15,500 nt of DNA from contig NZ_CAMLHC010000058.1 in the NCBI RefSeq assembly GCF_946479755.1, positions 1 through 15,500 of the forward strand. The letters are read 5' to 3'. This document shows, in pieces, positions 8,332 through 15,500 of this stretch. The stretch's first letter is position 1; every line of letters starts with the position of its first letter. A model generated the notes under the pieces. That model had not been told where the DNA came from. It did not search any database and worked only from the letters and a program-made list of their open reading frames with translations. The stretch comes from an uncultured Chitinophaga sp. (GTDB lineage Bacteria; Bacteroidota; Bacteroidia; Chitinophagales; Chitinophagaceae). The position numbers were made by a program, and so were the translations under genes.

Positions 8332-11300
8332 TTATTTAAAACTGAAGCGCAACCCTGCAAGATAACGCCTGGGCAGACCAAGCCCGCCGCCTACACCACT
8401 AAGAGAGCTGTGCAGTGTGCCGCCAGTGTATGCGCCTTCCGGATCAACCTGTGTAAAGTACCTGCTGGTAAACGTATGAAGATTATCGATGCTCACATAA
8501 ACGCTCGCTTTGTCTATGTGATGGTTCAACCAATTTTCCGGGAGTTGATAGTCCAGCCGGACATTACGTATTCTCAAAAAGCTATTGTTGTCATAAAAAT
8601 AAGAATTCCTTAAGTCAGCAAATCCACCATTTGCCTGTGTGGAGATAGCAGGAACATTGGCTTCTTCGTCGCCCGGATATCGCCACAGGCGCTGGAAAGA
8701 AGCGTATGCCACCCTGTTCAACATACTTAGGCCAGGTCCCTTACCGTCGTTGTCTGCCGCCTGATACAACTCCCGCTCGAAGTTGAGTGAGCGCGTTCCG
8801 TATACAAATTCAGCCAGCATACTAAAGGTGAAACTTCCATATTTCAGCGTATTTGAAATGCCTCCATTAAACCGGGGAGTGGTAGTGCCCAACGTTCGGA
8901 ACGCTTTACCATCCTGCCCCAACGCTTCGCTTATACTACCGACCTTTTCTGTTTTGATGATATTTCCATTCCCGTCTTTCACCGGCTTCTCAAACAACGG
9001 CATACCGGTAGCAGGGTCCACACCTGCATAGATAACCCCTTTTAAAGTATTAATATCTTCTCCCGGATATAAATAATATTTCTTCATCGGGTCATTGTCG
9101 CTTCCTGCTGAATTCCCATAACCTGATTCCAACATCCCGCCATATACACTGATAATCCGGTTGCGGTTAAAGGCAATATTAAAGCTGGTGGACCAGCTGA
9201 ATGCAGGAGTAGATACATTTTGTGTATTCAGGGTCAACTCTAATCCGTAGTTACCTAATACGCCGGCATTACGAAACTGCGGGGACTGGCTGCCGGCAGC
9301 AGCCGACTGAGGCACCTCCTGGATCAAATTAAAAGAACGTTTCCGGTAGTAGTCCAAACTAACCGACATACGGTCCAACACGCCCACGTCCAGCCCTATA
9401 TTCAGCGTTCGTGTGGTTTCCCAGGTCAGGTCCGGATTGCCTATCCGGAAAGGATATACGCCAGGTGCTCCATTATAGTTATTTCCGTCAAAGCCCAGGA
9501 TACTGTTCGGTCCATAAACAGTCCTCGTAAGGAGCAGGTTTCCCATCTGAGATCCACTTGTGCCAATATTTACCCGCAGCTTCAGCAGGTTGACCGCCTT
9601 ACACGCCTCCATAAAAGGCTCCTTATTCATTATCCAGGAGGCGCCGACCGACCAGAAAGTGGCATTCCGGTAACGGGGATTGAATTCGGAAGAGGCATCA
9701 TTTCGTAAAGAACCGCTGAGGAAATACCTGTTCCGGTAGCTATAAGCAACTCCGCTAAATAAAGAAAACATCCGGGACTTTCTTCTTCCGCCATAGAGAT
9801 CCTCCCAGGTCAGGGAGGGATTATAAAAGGAGAGTAATGGCAGCTGCCGCGCTCCCATGTCGGATAGCATATCAAAAGGCAGTAGCGTTGCCGGATTTAA
9901 TCCCTGTCCCTTCAATCCGTTCTTTTCATTGAAAAACTGCTGATACTCCTGCCCGGCCAACAACCGGAACCAGTGCTTTTCAGATGTCCGTTCAGCCACC
10001 AGGGTGTTTGATGTAATGAAATAATCACTGTTGTCTCCACTGGTCAACAGAAAACCCTTGTTATTCAATCCATACTCCCTACCCACAGATGAACGTGGGT
10101 CTGCAAAAAAGCGCCCATCGCCTCGCATCAGGTTGCCCGCATTATTGGAGGAGATAGTAAGCCAGCTGACAGGTCGTAATGTCAATTTTATGTTTCCCAA
10201 AAGATTTTGCTGCCGGTAACGCTTGGTATTGAACTGCCGCTCAAATAAGAAGTTGGGTTGCTTTTCCTGTGGCATACCGATCGGGCTCAGTGACGGTTTG
10301 AGCTCTCCATTTTCATCATAAGGCAATGACCAGGGCGACATCTTATACAAACCCGGCGCCACCACAGGCTGCATTTCGTGATCAAATATGCCACTCAGTC
10401 CTATCTTGAGAGAAAACATCGGGTTAAAGTCATGGTCCAGGTTTCCGCGAAAAGACGTACGTTTAAGACCGTTGTCCCGCAACGTTCCCTGTTCATCATA
10501 GTAGCCTGCTGCAAGGTAGTAACGGCTCCGGTCATTGCCGCCCCTGGCGGATATATTGGTTTCATGCAAAACGGAGGGTACGTAGTAGTATTTAGTCCAG
10601 TCAAAGGCATGCGCCATCATTGCTTCAGTTGGCAATGCCTTATTTAACAGTTCGGGGAGAGAGTTAACATTGAACCGTTGCTTCCATAAGTACGCATTAC
10701 CGGCATCGACCCAACCCTGGATATAAAGGTCATATCTTGCATCATATAATTCCCGCGCATTCATCCACCGGAATTTGCCCCGGTTGGGAACATTGGCCCC
10801 CAGCTTCGTTTCCAGCTCAATTTTTAGCTTACCCGGTCTCCCCCGCCGCGTGATGATGTCTATAACGCCTGCCGCCGCCCTTGAGCCATAAATGGCTGTC
10901 GCCGCGGCATCTTTCAGCACCGCCAGTTCTTCGATGTCCCTTGGGTTAACAGCATCTTTCAGCTCCGGATAGGGTGAGATAATGCCATCCACCACGATCA
11001 AAGGACCTAGTAAGTTTTTGGGCGTTATCGGATAAGACATGTTATTGGTATTCGATACCTGGACCGCCTGTGTTCCCAGTAGGGTGCTCTGCCCTCTCAT
11101 CAACATTTTCCCGCCGCCTCCCGCGGGATTGGCGGAGAGTTGTTCCGTGATATAGACACCAGCCACTTTCCCCTTGATCATCGACGTGGCATCCGCGCTG
11201 GTGACGCCTTCCCGGATGTCTTTACCCGTTAGTTTCGACAATGCGCCGGTCAGCTCTTCCACCCGTTTCTCCGTATACCCTGTGATGACGGTAGCCCCGA

Positions 11301-11865
11301 GATCAATTATATTTTCCTCCAGGACGACAGGCGGCGGCGCTTCCTTACCGGCTGTCAACAGCCGGGTCCGGTAACCAATAAGACTGAAGCTGAGCTGATC
11401 ACCGGGAGACACACGAATACTATATTCCCCCTTTTCCCCGGTAATGCTGCCGGTGCCTTTGTTGTGATTACGTATAGTAACGCCCGTAAGAGATGTTCCT
11501 GTGGCGTCCAGGACCCTGCCGCGAAACAACAGGCTTGTCTCTTCAGGCGCAGGAGAAGGTGAAGGCAAAGATACATTGACAGTCTTTCCTTTGAGGTCAT
11601 ACCGAAGACCGGTCGTTTTTCTCAGAACGTCCAGCATCTCCTCCAGGGTCCGGCTTTTTGACGGTAAAGCCACCTTGGTCGCCATAGCCATTACCGCCGA
11701 AGGGTACAGAAAAACAACCTGGTACTTTTCGCCCACCTTTAGTAAAACGGATTCAAGGCTCGCCCCATCAAACCCCAGGGTGATGCGGTCCTGCGCGGCG
11801 GCTTGCCGGTAGGACAACAGGATAAGGATAACGTACAATGGCCAGCTCGAAAATTTTTTGATCAT
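8332..11865 (-). CDS. susC-like: SusC/RagA-family TonB-dependent outer-membrane receptor with STN signalling domain
   Basis: An 1,177-residue outer-membrane importer of normal length. A signal peptide (residues 1-24, ending AAA|QD) is followed by a secretin/TonB STN domain (about 28-100), a carboxypeptidase-regulatory-like beta domain (about 113-183), the plug (about 190-345) with the SusC signature region DIEELAVLKDAAATAIYGSR (310-329), and a beta barrel ending in an aromatic residue followed by Lys (FSFK). The STN domain is the hallmark of transducing receptors that contact a FecR protein in the periplasm, which agrees with the fecR-like and sigma genes directly upstream. The start is preceded by AGGAAT, 37 bp after the fecR-like stop. 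The plug carries an extended loop around residues 262-288 between the MLMRGQS and LIVVDGI parts. Function as a TonB-energised glycan importer is inferred from family and partner. Confidence 0.96.
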   Translation of the reverse strand: MIKKFSSWPLYVILILLSYRQAAAQDRITLGFDGASLESVLLKVGEKYQVVFLYPSAVMAMATKVALPSKSRTLEEMLDVLRKTTGLRYDLKGKTVNVSLPSPSPAPEETSLLFRGRVLDATGTSLTGVTIRNHNKGTGSITGEKGEYSIRVSPGDQLSFSLIGYRTRLLTAGKEAPPPVVLEENIIDLGATVITGYTEKRVEELTGALSKLTGKDIREGVTSADATSMIKGKVAGVYITEQLSANPAGGGGKMLMRGQSTLLGTQAVQVSNTNNMSYPITPKNLLGPLIVVDGIISPYPELKDAVNPRDIEELAVLKDAAATAIYGSRAAAGVIDIITRRGRPGKLKIELETKLGANVPNRGKFRWMNARELYDARYDLYIQGWVDAGNAYLWKQRFNVNSLPELLNKALPTEAMMAHAFDWTKYYYVPSVLHETNISARGGNDRSRYYLAAGYYDEQGTLRDNGLKRTSFRGNLDHDFNPMFSLKIGLSGIFDHEMQPVVAPGLYKMSPWSLPYDENGELKPSLSPIGMPQEKQPNFLFERQFNTKRYRQQNLLGNIKLTLRPVSWLTISSNNAGNLMRGDGRFFADPRSSVGREYGLNNKGFLLTSGDNSDYFITSNTLVAERTSEKHWFRLLAGQEYQQFFNEKNGLKGQGLNPATLLPFDMLSDMGARQLPLLSFYNPSLTWEDLYGGRRKSRMFSLFSGVAYSYRNRYFLSGSLRNDASSEFNPRYRNATFWSVGASWIMNKEPFMEACKAVNLLKLRVNIGTSGSQMGNLLLTRTVYGPNSILGFDGNNYNGAPGVYPFRIGNPDLTWETTRTLNIGLDVGVLDRMSVSLDYYRKRSFNLIQEVPQSAAAGSQSPQFRNAGVLGNYGLELTLNTQNVSTPAFSWSTSFNIAFNRNRIISVYGGMLESGYGNSAGSDNDPMKKYYLYPGEDINTLKGVIYAGVDPATGMPLFEKPVKDGNGNIIKTEKVGSISEALGQDGKAFRTLGTTTPRFNGGISNTLKYGSFTFSMLAEFVYGTRSLNFERELYQAADNDGKGPGLSMLNRVAYASFQRLWRYPGDEEANVPAISTQANGGFADLRNSYFYDNNSFLRIRNVRLDYQLPENWLNHHIDKASVYVSIDNLHTFTSRYFTQVDPEGAYTGGTLHSSLSGVGGGLGLPRRYLAGLRFSFK

Positions 11866-11902
11866 ATTCCTGATAAGGCGGTTGCATAAGAACGTCCAGG
11901 CC

Positions 11903-12946
11903 CTACTGCTTTACACCGGTGATCTCCAGCACATCGCCATTCCTGATCACCTTCATATTCAGCACGTCAGAAAGCACGGTTTCCAGCTCCCGTGCCGGCG
12001 GCGCTGTCATCGATGCGGTAATCCTGTAATGAAGCAGGGAGGAGTCTTTTACCGTGATTGTGCAGCCGTAAAAATCGGCTATCTGTTGTACGGCCTGGTC
12101 GAGGGGTGTATTCGAAAACACAAAACGTTTCTGCCTCCATGAGCTGATGGTCAGCGAATCTACAGCCTGCCGCAATACCGGCGGTTTGCCCGGCGTAAAC
12201 TCCAGCATGTCGCCGGGTTTCAGCAATACGGAGTCACGTGGTCCGTTTTTTAAACGCACCAGCACGCTGCCATGCGCTAACATAACGTTCGTGGCTGACC
12301 GGCGGGTTCGTACATTAAAGCTGGTACCCAGTACCACCAGGTCAGCCTCCGGCGTATGTACAATAAAACGACGCGGCGTTGCTGACGCCTCGTCTGTAAC
12401 ATGGCTGACATTAAACCAGGCTTCCCCTTCCAGCCACACTTCCCGTTGAGGGGTACGATCAAAGTTTTTACGGTAGGTGAGCCGGCTATTGGCATTCAGC
12501 GTAACGGTCGACTGATCGGCCAGTGCAAATTCCTGCACGTCGGCCTGGCCCGTCTGAATGGTAATGTTCCTGCTGTTCAGCCACCACATCCCCAGGGAAA
12601 ACAGTATCAATACAGCCGCCGCAACCGCTATCCACATCTTTCGGGGAGCCATAGGGCGCACCACTGTTTGCGGTGTTTCCGACGCCTGGGCGCCAGCCTG
12701 TATATTTCCCCAGATACGTTGGTACCGGGCGTGGTCGGGAGGCGTTTCTACAAACTTTAGCCTGCTAAGCAGACTGTGCGCTTCCCTCACCTCGCTTTCC
12801 TTGTGAGGATAAGTGTCTATAAACCTTTGCCAGAACGCCCTGTCCTCCGGACGATCTTTCTTTACCCACTCCTGGAAGTAGTCATCGGCAAGAAAATCAT
12901 CCAGCCCGTATTCAGCGTAAGTCCCTATTGTATGATCATTTTTCAT
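11903..12946 (-). CDS. fecR-like: FecR-family anti-sigma factor / signal transducer
   Basis: A 347-residue inner-membrane protein. The N-terminal cytoplasmic part (1-100), which would hold the sigma factor, is followed by one membrane segment (about 104-123), a periplasmic FecR domain (about 129-232, with LADQSTVTLNANSRLTY and LEGEAWFNV) and a C-terminal DUF4974 domain (about 273-343). This is the usual Bacteroidota layout. The ATG at 12946 lies inside the 3' end of the sigma gene; the two genes overlap by 11 bp, indicating translational coupling. By family knowledge it receives the signal from the STN domain of the SusC-like receptor and releases or activates the sigma factor. Confidence 0.95.
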   Translation of the reverse strand: MKNDHTIGTYAEYGLDDFLADDYFQEWVKKDRPEDRAFWQRFIDTYPHKESEVREAHSLLSRLKFVETPPDHARYQRIWGNIQAGAQASETPQTVVRPMAPRKMWIAVAAAVLILFSLGMWWLNSRNITIQTGQADVQEFALADQSTVTLNANSRLTYRKNFDRTPQREVWLEGEAWFNVSHVTDEASATPRRFIVHTPEADLVVLGTSFNVRTRRSATNVMLAHGSVLVRLKNGPRDSVLLKPGDMLEFTPGKPPVLRQAVDSLTISSWRQKRFVFSNTPLDQAVQQIADFYGCTITVKDSSLLHYRITASMTAPPARELETVLSDVLNMKVIRNGDVLEITGVKQ

Positions 12947-13643
12947 AAACCTGTCCAGCTACCGTCGTTCTAAAATAGGATTGATATAATGTATAGAAAA
13001 GACACCCGACCTGACCATTTTTACCCTTCGATAAGGTTAATTCTTTAAAAAAAGGTCTGCCAGCTGCACACAGGAGCAATACCAGCATAATTACCACCAT
13101 TTCCCGTAGCTTCTCCAGCCCCCGGAAAACCGTTTTATAGGTAGCCTTCACCGAAATACCCATAATCTCGGCGATATCATCGTAAGAAGCGTCCGTATAA
13201 AAACGCAGGTACAAAGCTTCCTTCTGCCGGGCCGGTAACTGCTGCCAGGCTTTTTTCAATTTTTCATCCGTTTCAAGGGAACGTTCTTCCATGATCAACT
13301 GTGCTTCAAAAGACGGCTCTGCGTCTCCTACATGCTCTTCTTCCAATTCACTATAGGCACGTTTGGTTCGCTGGGATAACTTTCTGAAGAGAATGTTCCT
13401 GAAAGATTTAAGCAGGTAATATTCGACAGCATCAGGCACCGTCAGATTCTCTCGTTTTTGCCAGATGCGAATAAAAAGATCCTGTATAGAATCGTCGATC
13501 AGGTCATCTTCCCTGGTGAACTTTAGTCCATAGTTAAATATGAGATGTACATATTTCTCATAGAAATAGGTTAACCCTCTCATATCGCCCATCTGTAACA
13601 GCCGCCATTGCTGATGCTCCTCAATGTTTTGACTTTTAGGCAT
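12936..13643 (-). CDS. ECF (FecI-like) RNA polymerase sigma-70 factor
   Basis: A 235-residue extracytoplasmic-function sigma factor. Region 2 (about 26-90) contains DDLIDDSIQDLFIRIWQKR, and region 4 (about 125-180) contains LPARQKEALYLRFY followed by a helix-turn-helix with YDDIAEIMGISVKATYKTV. The start at 13643 (MPKSQ) is preferred to an upstream in-frame ATG at 13730, because alignment with the family begins just after it and the added residues look non-coding. After region 4 there is a hydrophobic stretch (183-195, VVIMLVLLLCAAG) and a further 40-residue tail. The tail may tether the protein to the membrane or to FecR, or may simply be the extension often seen in Bacteroidota sigma factors. 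It probably activates this operon and perhaps the divergent Endo H-like gene. Confidence 0.93.
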   Translation of the reverse strand: MPKSQNIEEHQQWRLLQMGDMRGLTYFYEKYVHLIFNYGLKFTREDDLIDDSIQDLFIRIWQKRENLTVPDAVEYYLLKSFRNILFRKLSQRTKRAYSELEEEHVGDAEPSFEAQLIMEERSLETDEKLKKAWQQLPARQKEALYLRFYTDASYDDIAEIMGISVKATYKTVFRGLEKLREMVVIMLVLLLCAAGRPFFKELTLSKGKNGQVGCLFYTLYQSYFRTTVAGQVYEK

Positions 13644-13679
13644 TAATGGTGAGTAAGTTTTCAGTTTAAAGCGATAAAC

Positions 13680-13698
13680 TTTGACATATATGGTCAAA
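13680..13698. promoter_or_regulatory. TTTGAC/GTCAAA inverted repeat upstream of the sigma gene
   Basis: Perfect 6-bp arms TTTGAC and GTCAAA separated by 7 bases, 37-55 nt upstream of the sigma start codon. The size suits a dimeric regulator or an mRNA leader hairpin. The TTGA/TCAA half sites recall Crp/Fnr-type sites, but the spacing (9 bases between TTGA and TCAA) is not the Fnr spacing of 6, so assignment to the Crp/Fnr protein in this window is speculative. Confidence 0.35.
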
Positions 13699-13796
13699 TC
13701 TCCATAAGTATAACAACAATGACAAATCAACCCCTTCTCCTCTGATACACTTGGTATTATAAGAAATTTATTAACCGAATTTAATGAAAATACAAA

Positions 13797-13841
13797 TTTA
13801 TTGGAGTATATAAATAGTCTTTTTTGCAGGGCTCCAATAAA
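13797..13841. promoter_or_regulatory. Perfect 10-bp inverted repeat overlapping the candidate sigma promoter
   Basis: TTTATTGGAG (13797-13806) and CTCCAATAAA (13832-13841) are exact reverse complements separated by 25 bases that include a run of six T. The left arm overlaps the candidate -7 element at 13793-13800, and the right arm lies where upstream promoter contacts would fall. It could be an operator for two dimers or a looped mRNA structure. No flanking target-site duplication or transposase was found to suggest an insertion element. Confidence 0.45.
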
Positions 13842-13960
13842 CCCGCATTTTAACCGGCATCATTTCCCGTCGCCGCCCTTTCCGGGCACAAGACCTGCCA
13901 GCCGATTTATTATACTAGTTTAATGACTTTCCACCTGGCCGGGCATAAATTGAACGATTC

Positions 13961-13975
13961 TTTGACTACATCAAA
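13961..13975. promoter_or_regulatory. TTTGA/TCAAA inverted repeat just upstream of the GH18 gene
   Basis: TTTGA and TCAAA arms separated by 5 bases end 11 nt before the GH18 start codon. The half site matches that of the 13680-13698 repeat upstream of the divergent sigma gene. The short arms and different spacing keep confidence low. Confidence 0.25.
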
Positions 13976-13986
13976 AGCTCAATGTT

Positions 13987-15036
13987 ATGCAAAAGAAAAG
14001 ACTGCTCTATTTTCCGTTGGTAATGCTCTCATGCAGCATACTGGCGAACGTGTCCTGTAACAAAACCTGGGACTCGGAGGAAACATCGCCTGCTGTTGAC
14101 CAACCCGCAGCACCTGCCGCCAGCGCTACACATCCCTGGACCGGCAAGACCGGCCTGATGATCGCAGCGGTGGAAGCGAATGACCACTATTTCGCCAATG
14201 TACTTTGTTATAAAGACAAGACCGGCAAGTTTATGTTTGACCTGTCCTTTCCGTTTTCGGCTAATATTAATATTGACAAAAGAAGTACTGTACCCGACCC
14301 GGCAACTCCCGGCAAAACCATCACCAACACCAATTATGGTAAGGCATACGTACAATATAACGAACAACACATTGCCATGATGAAGCCCGGAGGAGTATTC
14401 GACAAAGTAAAGGCAGCCGGCATGCCGGTCGGGCTCTCCATCCTGGGCAACTGGGACGAGGCAGGATGGGATAATTTTAAAACGCTGGCGGATGCTACCG
14501 CTTTTGCAGAAGTCGTTGCCAAAGAAGTGAAAGAAAAAGGATTTAAAGCCATACTCGCGGACGATGAATATTCGTACGGCGCTTCCAGTTCTCATCCTGC
14601 ATCCTATGTAATGGTCATGTCTGAAATAAAACGGTTGCTGCCGGATATCTACTTAGTTTATTACCAAATCGGCGGAGGCAGCACCCCTTATACGAAGCCG
14701 GACGGCACTACCGTAAGAATGGGAGACATCGCGGATGCGATCATCTGCCCTGGCTATCCACAGTATCCTGATAAGAGTTATTCAAGCATCTATGGCTTCT
14801 CCAAAAACAAATGGTTTGCTACCAACAAAGAAATCTATAACTATGATACGACCTATGCCCAAAAAGCAAAAGCTGATGGTATTGGAGGTATTTTCTTTTT
14901 CGATGTGCGGGGCCGGGTATCATCGACCCCTGTATACAAGCCTTTTGCCAGAACCCTGAAAAACATGACGCTGGTTGATCCCTCTGGCTGCCTGTACGAA
15001 GACGAATTTACAGGCGTTAACGACAAGATCCGCTAG
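13987..15036 (+). CDS. Endo H-like GH18 endo-beta-N-acetylglucosaminidase family lipoprotein
   Basis: A 349-residue protein with a lipoprotein-type signal (Cys24, preceded by NVS, an imperfect lipobox) and an Ala/Pro-rich linker (to about 50), so probably anchored on the outer membrane. The rest resembles Endo H/Endo F1-type GH18 enzymes, which cut the GlcNAc-GlcNAc core of N-glycans: FDLSFPFSANINID (84-97) matches the Endo H strand with AANINYD, then AYVQYNE (120-126), GLSILGNWDEAGWDNF (149-164), ILADDEYSYG (189-198), YYQIG (225-229) and GIGGIFFFDVRG (298-309). The likely catalytic pair D192 and E194 is kept, but the earlier two acidic positions of DxxDxDxE are Lys187 and Leu190. It is transcribed divergently from the sigma/fecR/susCD operon, which suggests it frees the oligosaccharide the transporter imports. 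Activity may be changed or absent; fold and family are secure. Confidence 0.88.
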   Translation: MQKKRLLYFPLVMLSCSILANVSCNKTWDSEETSPAVDQPAAPAASATHPWTGKTGLMIAAVEANDHYFANVLCYKDKTGKFMFDLSFPFSANINIDKRSTVPDPATPGKTITNTNYGKAYVQYNEQHIAMMKPGGVFDKVKAAGMPVGLSILGNWDEAGWDNFKTLADATAFAEVVAKEVKEKGFKAILADDEYSYGASSSHPASYVMVMSEIKRLLPDIYLVYYQIGGGSTPYTKPDGTTVRMGDIADAIICPGYPQYPDKSYSSIYGFSKNKWFATNKEIYNYDTTYAQKAKADGIGGIFFFDVRGRVSSTPVYKPFARTLKNMTLVDPSGCLYEDEFTGVNDKIR

Positions 15037-15060
15037 ATAAAAAGAAAAAACCAATCAAAA

Positions 15061-15086
15061 ACGGGATAGTTAAGAAACTATCCCGT
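15061..15086. terminator. Strong stem-loop terminator, better oriented for the minus strand
   Basis: ACGGGATAGTT (15061-15071) pairs perfectly with AACTATCCCGT (15076-15086) around an AAGA loop. It begins 25 nt after the GH18 stop. Read on the minus strand it is followed by TTTTT and then a second run of six T, a typical intrinsic terminator; on the plus strand the following bases have no T-run. It may serve both directions, but the polarity points to a former or present minus-strand gene to its right. Confidence 0.8.
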
Positions 15087-15131
15087 TCATCGAAAACCCC
15101 TGATGACCATTTATCCGAATATAACACCAGG

Positions 15132-15287
15132 TTACTTTTTAACGCCCGTATACGTAACAATACTTTTAGCAGGCACCAGAACATTAAACGTTTCGTTGGC
15201 ATTTACAGCAACATCACCAGACCGCCAGTGACTACTGCCGGCATATATCATTAGGAATCCTTCCAAACTACAGAATCTAACATGCGT
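15132..15287 (-). pseudogene. Remnant of the C-terminal tail of a carbohydrate-active enzyme-like gene
   Basis: On the minus strand the frame ending in TAA at 15132 reads, near its end, ETFNVLVPAKSIVTYTGVKK, preceded by SHWRSGDVAVNAN. This pattern (short beta strands, then VPAKSIVTY and stop) is typical of the C-terminal beta-sandwich of several secreted glycoside hydrolases. Upstream in the same frame a stop occurs at 15288-15290, and no longer open frame continues the similarity, so only about 30-45 residues are left. The strong terminator at 15061-15086 has the right polarity and distance to have belonged to this gene. The enzyme family cannot be named from so short a tail; chance similarity is possible. 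Confidence 0.4.
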
Positions 15288-15290
15288 TCA

Positions 15291-15500
15291 TACGGTCAGG
15301 CGTCATTCGGAAGCCAAAAAAAATGGCATCCATGATAAGGATACCGCTAACCCCGTTTTTTACCCCTGCAGACAAAAAAAATTTCTGATACCTTTTTATA
15401 CCTGCGGGATGAAATAAAAACTGCTTATTTATTGCAGGATGGGGTCCTGTTATAAGTCCTGTAAAACCGGTTGATAAAAGCGAACAGTCGTGTTGGGTCT
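15291..15500. other. Non-coding, AT-rich right end
   Basis: No credible gene. Runs of eight A near 15315 and 15373, short inverted repeats (for example AAATAA/TTATTT at 15412-15430), and stops in all frames are seen. It may be decayed DNA of the enzyme remnant to its left or the promoter region of a gene outside the window. Confidence 0.4.

Larger units (their letters stand above)
13644..13986. promoter_or_regulatory. Divergent promoter region between the sigma gene and the GH18 gene
   Basis: A 343-bp non-coding region that must hold the promoters for the minus-strand operon and the plus-strand GH18 gene. The half next to the sigma gene is AT-rich; the stretch 13840-13915 is GC-richer. On the minus strand TAAATTTG at 13793-13800 matches the Bacteroidota -7 consensus TAnnTTTG, without a clear -33 partner; it would give a leader of about 140 nt for the sigma gene. 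No convincing promoter match is seen for the GH18 gene. Three inverted repeats within the region are listed separately. Confidence 0.6.

Noticed and set aside
8325..8381. Upstream start at 8381 for the SusD-like gene
   Set aside because: It would add 19 residues inside the SusC-like gene and place a non-signal sequence before a perfect lipoprotein signal; the start at 8324 has its own AAAGGGG site.
13680..13698. Reading the TTTGAC/GTCAAA dyad as a true Fnr box
   Set aside because: Fnr boxes have TTGA and TCAA separated by 6 bases; here the gap is 9, so only a loose resemblance is claimed.
13797..13841. Inverted repeat as the end of a small mobile element
   Set aside because: Arms are only 25 bp apart, there is no target-site duplication and no transposase nearby.
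14029..14595. 188-codon open frame on the minus strand
   Set aside because: Antisense to the Endo H-like gene, which has strong family similarity on the plus strand.
15017..15202. 61-codon minus-strand open frame at the right end
   Set aside because: It runs through the strong stem-loop terminator and overlaps the end of the GH18 gene, and its frame differs from the one showing the enzyme-tail similarity.

Overview
The window looks like the chromosome of a Bacteroidota bacterium, most likely Chitinophagaceae (Chitinophaga-like). The evidence is a FecI-type ECF sigma factor, a FecR anti-sigma factor, a SusC receptor with an N-terminal STN domain and a SusD lipoprotein in one operon, plus a very large secreted protein built from DUF11-type repeats and a Bacteroidota-style Crp/Fnr regulator. 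No rRNA, tRNA, CRISPR array or insertion sequence was seen. Genus placement is inference.

Layout. From the left edge to 5636 the minus strand is one uninterrupted reading frame whose C-terminus lies outside the window. It encodes a secreted protein of more than 1,870 residues with a signal peptide, two copies of a (beta-sandwich + Ig-like + DUF11-like) block, and then a tandem array of DUF11-type repeats. About 500 bp of AT-rich leader separates it from a Crp/Fnr-family gene (6142-6771, minus). Next, in transcription order on the minus strand, comes a four-gene glycan-uptake operon: ECF sigma factor (start 13643), fecR-like anti-sigma factor (overlapping it by 11 bp), SusC-like TonB-dependent receptor, and SusD-like lipoprotein (7 bp after SusC). 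Divergent from the sigma gene, on the plus strand, is a lipoprotein clearly related to Endo H-type GH18 endo-beta-N-acetylglucosaminidases (13987-15036). A strong hairpin and a decayed minus-strand remnant resembling the C-terminal tail of a carbohydrate-active enzyme follow; the last 200 bp appear non-coding.

How it works together (inference from known families). The SusC/SusD pair would capture and import an oligosaccharide. The STN domain of SusC would signal occupancy to FecR in the inner membrane, which would release the sigma factor to raise transcription of the operon. The divergent Endo H-like lipoprotein suggests that the substrate is the glycan part of N-glycoproteins (high-mannose or hybrid type, e.g. 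fungal or plant material), cleaved at or near the cell surface. The locus is a minimal polysaccharide-utilisation locus: only one enzyme is present, and its GH18 signature is altered at two of four acidic positions. The giant repeat protein is probably a surface adhesin or matrix protein and may be functionally separate.

Most unusual points: the modified GH18 motif, the duplicated block architecture of the giant protein, several inverted repeats in the sigma/GH18 divergent region and upstream of the Crp/Fnr gene, and the enzyme-tail remnant beside the GH18 gene. Nothing here can be claimed from sequence alone as a wholly new system.
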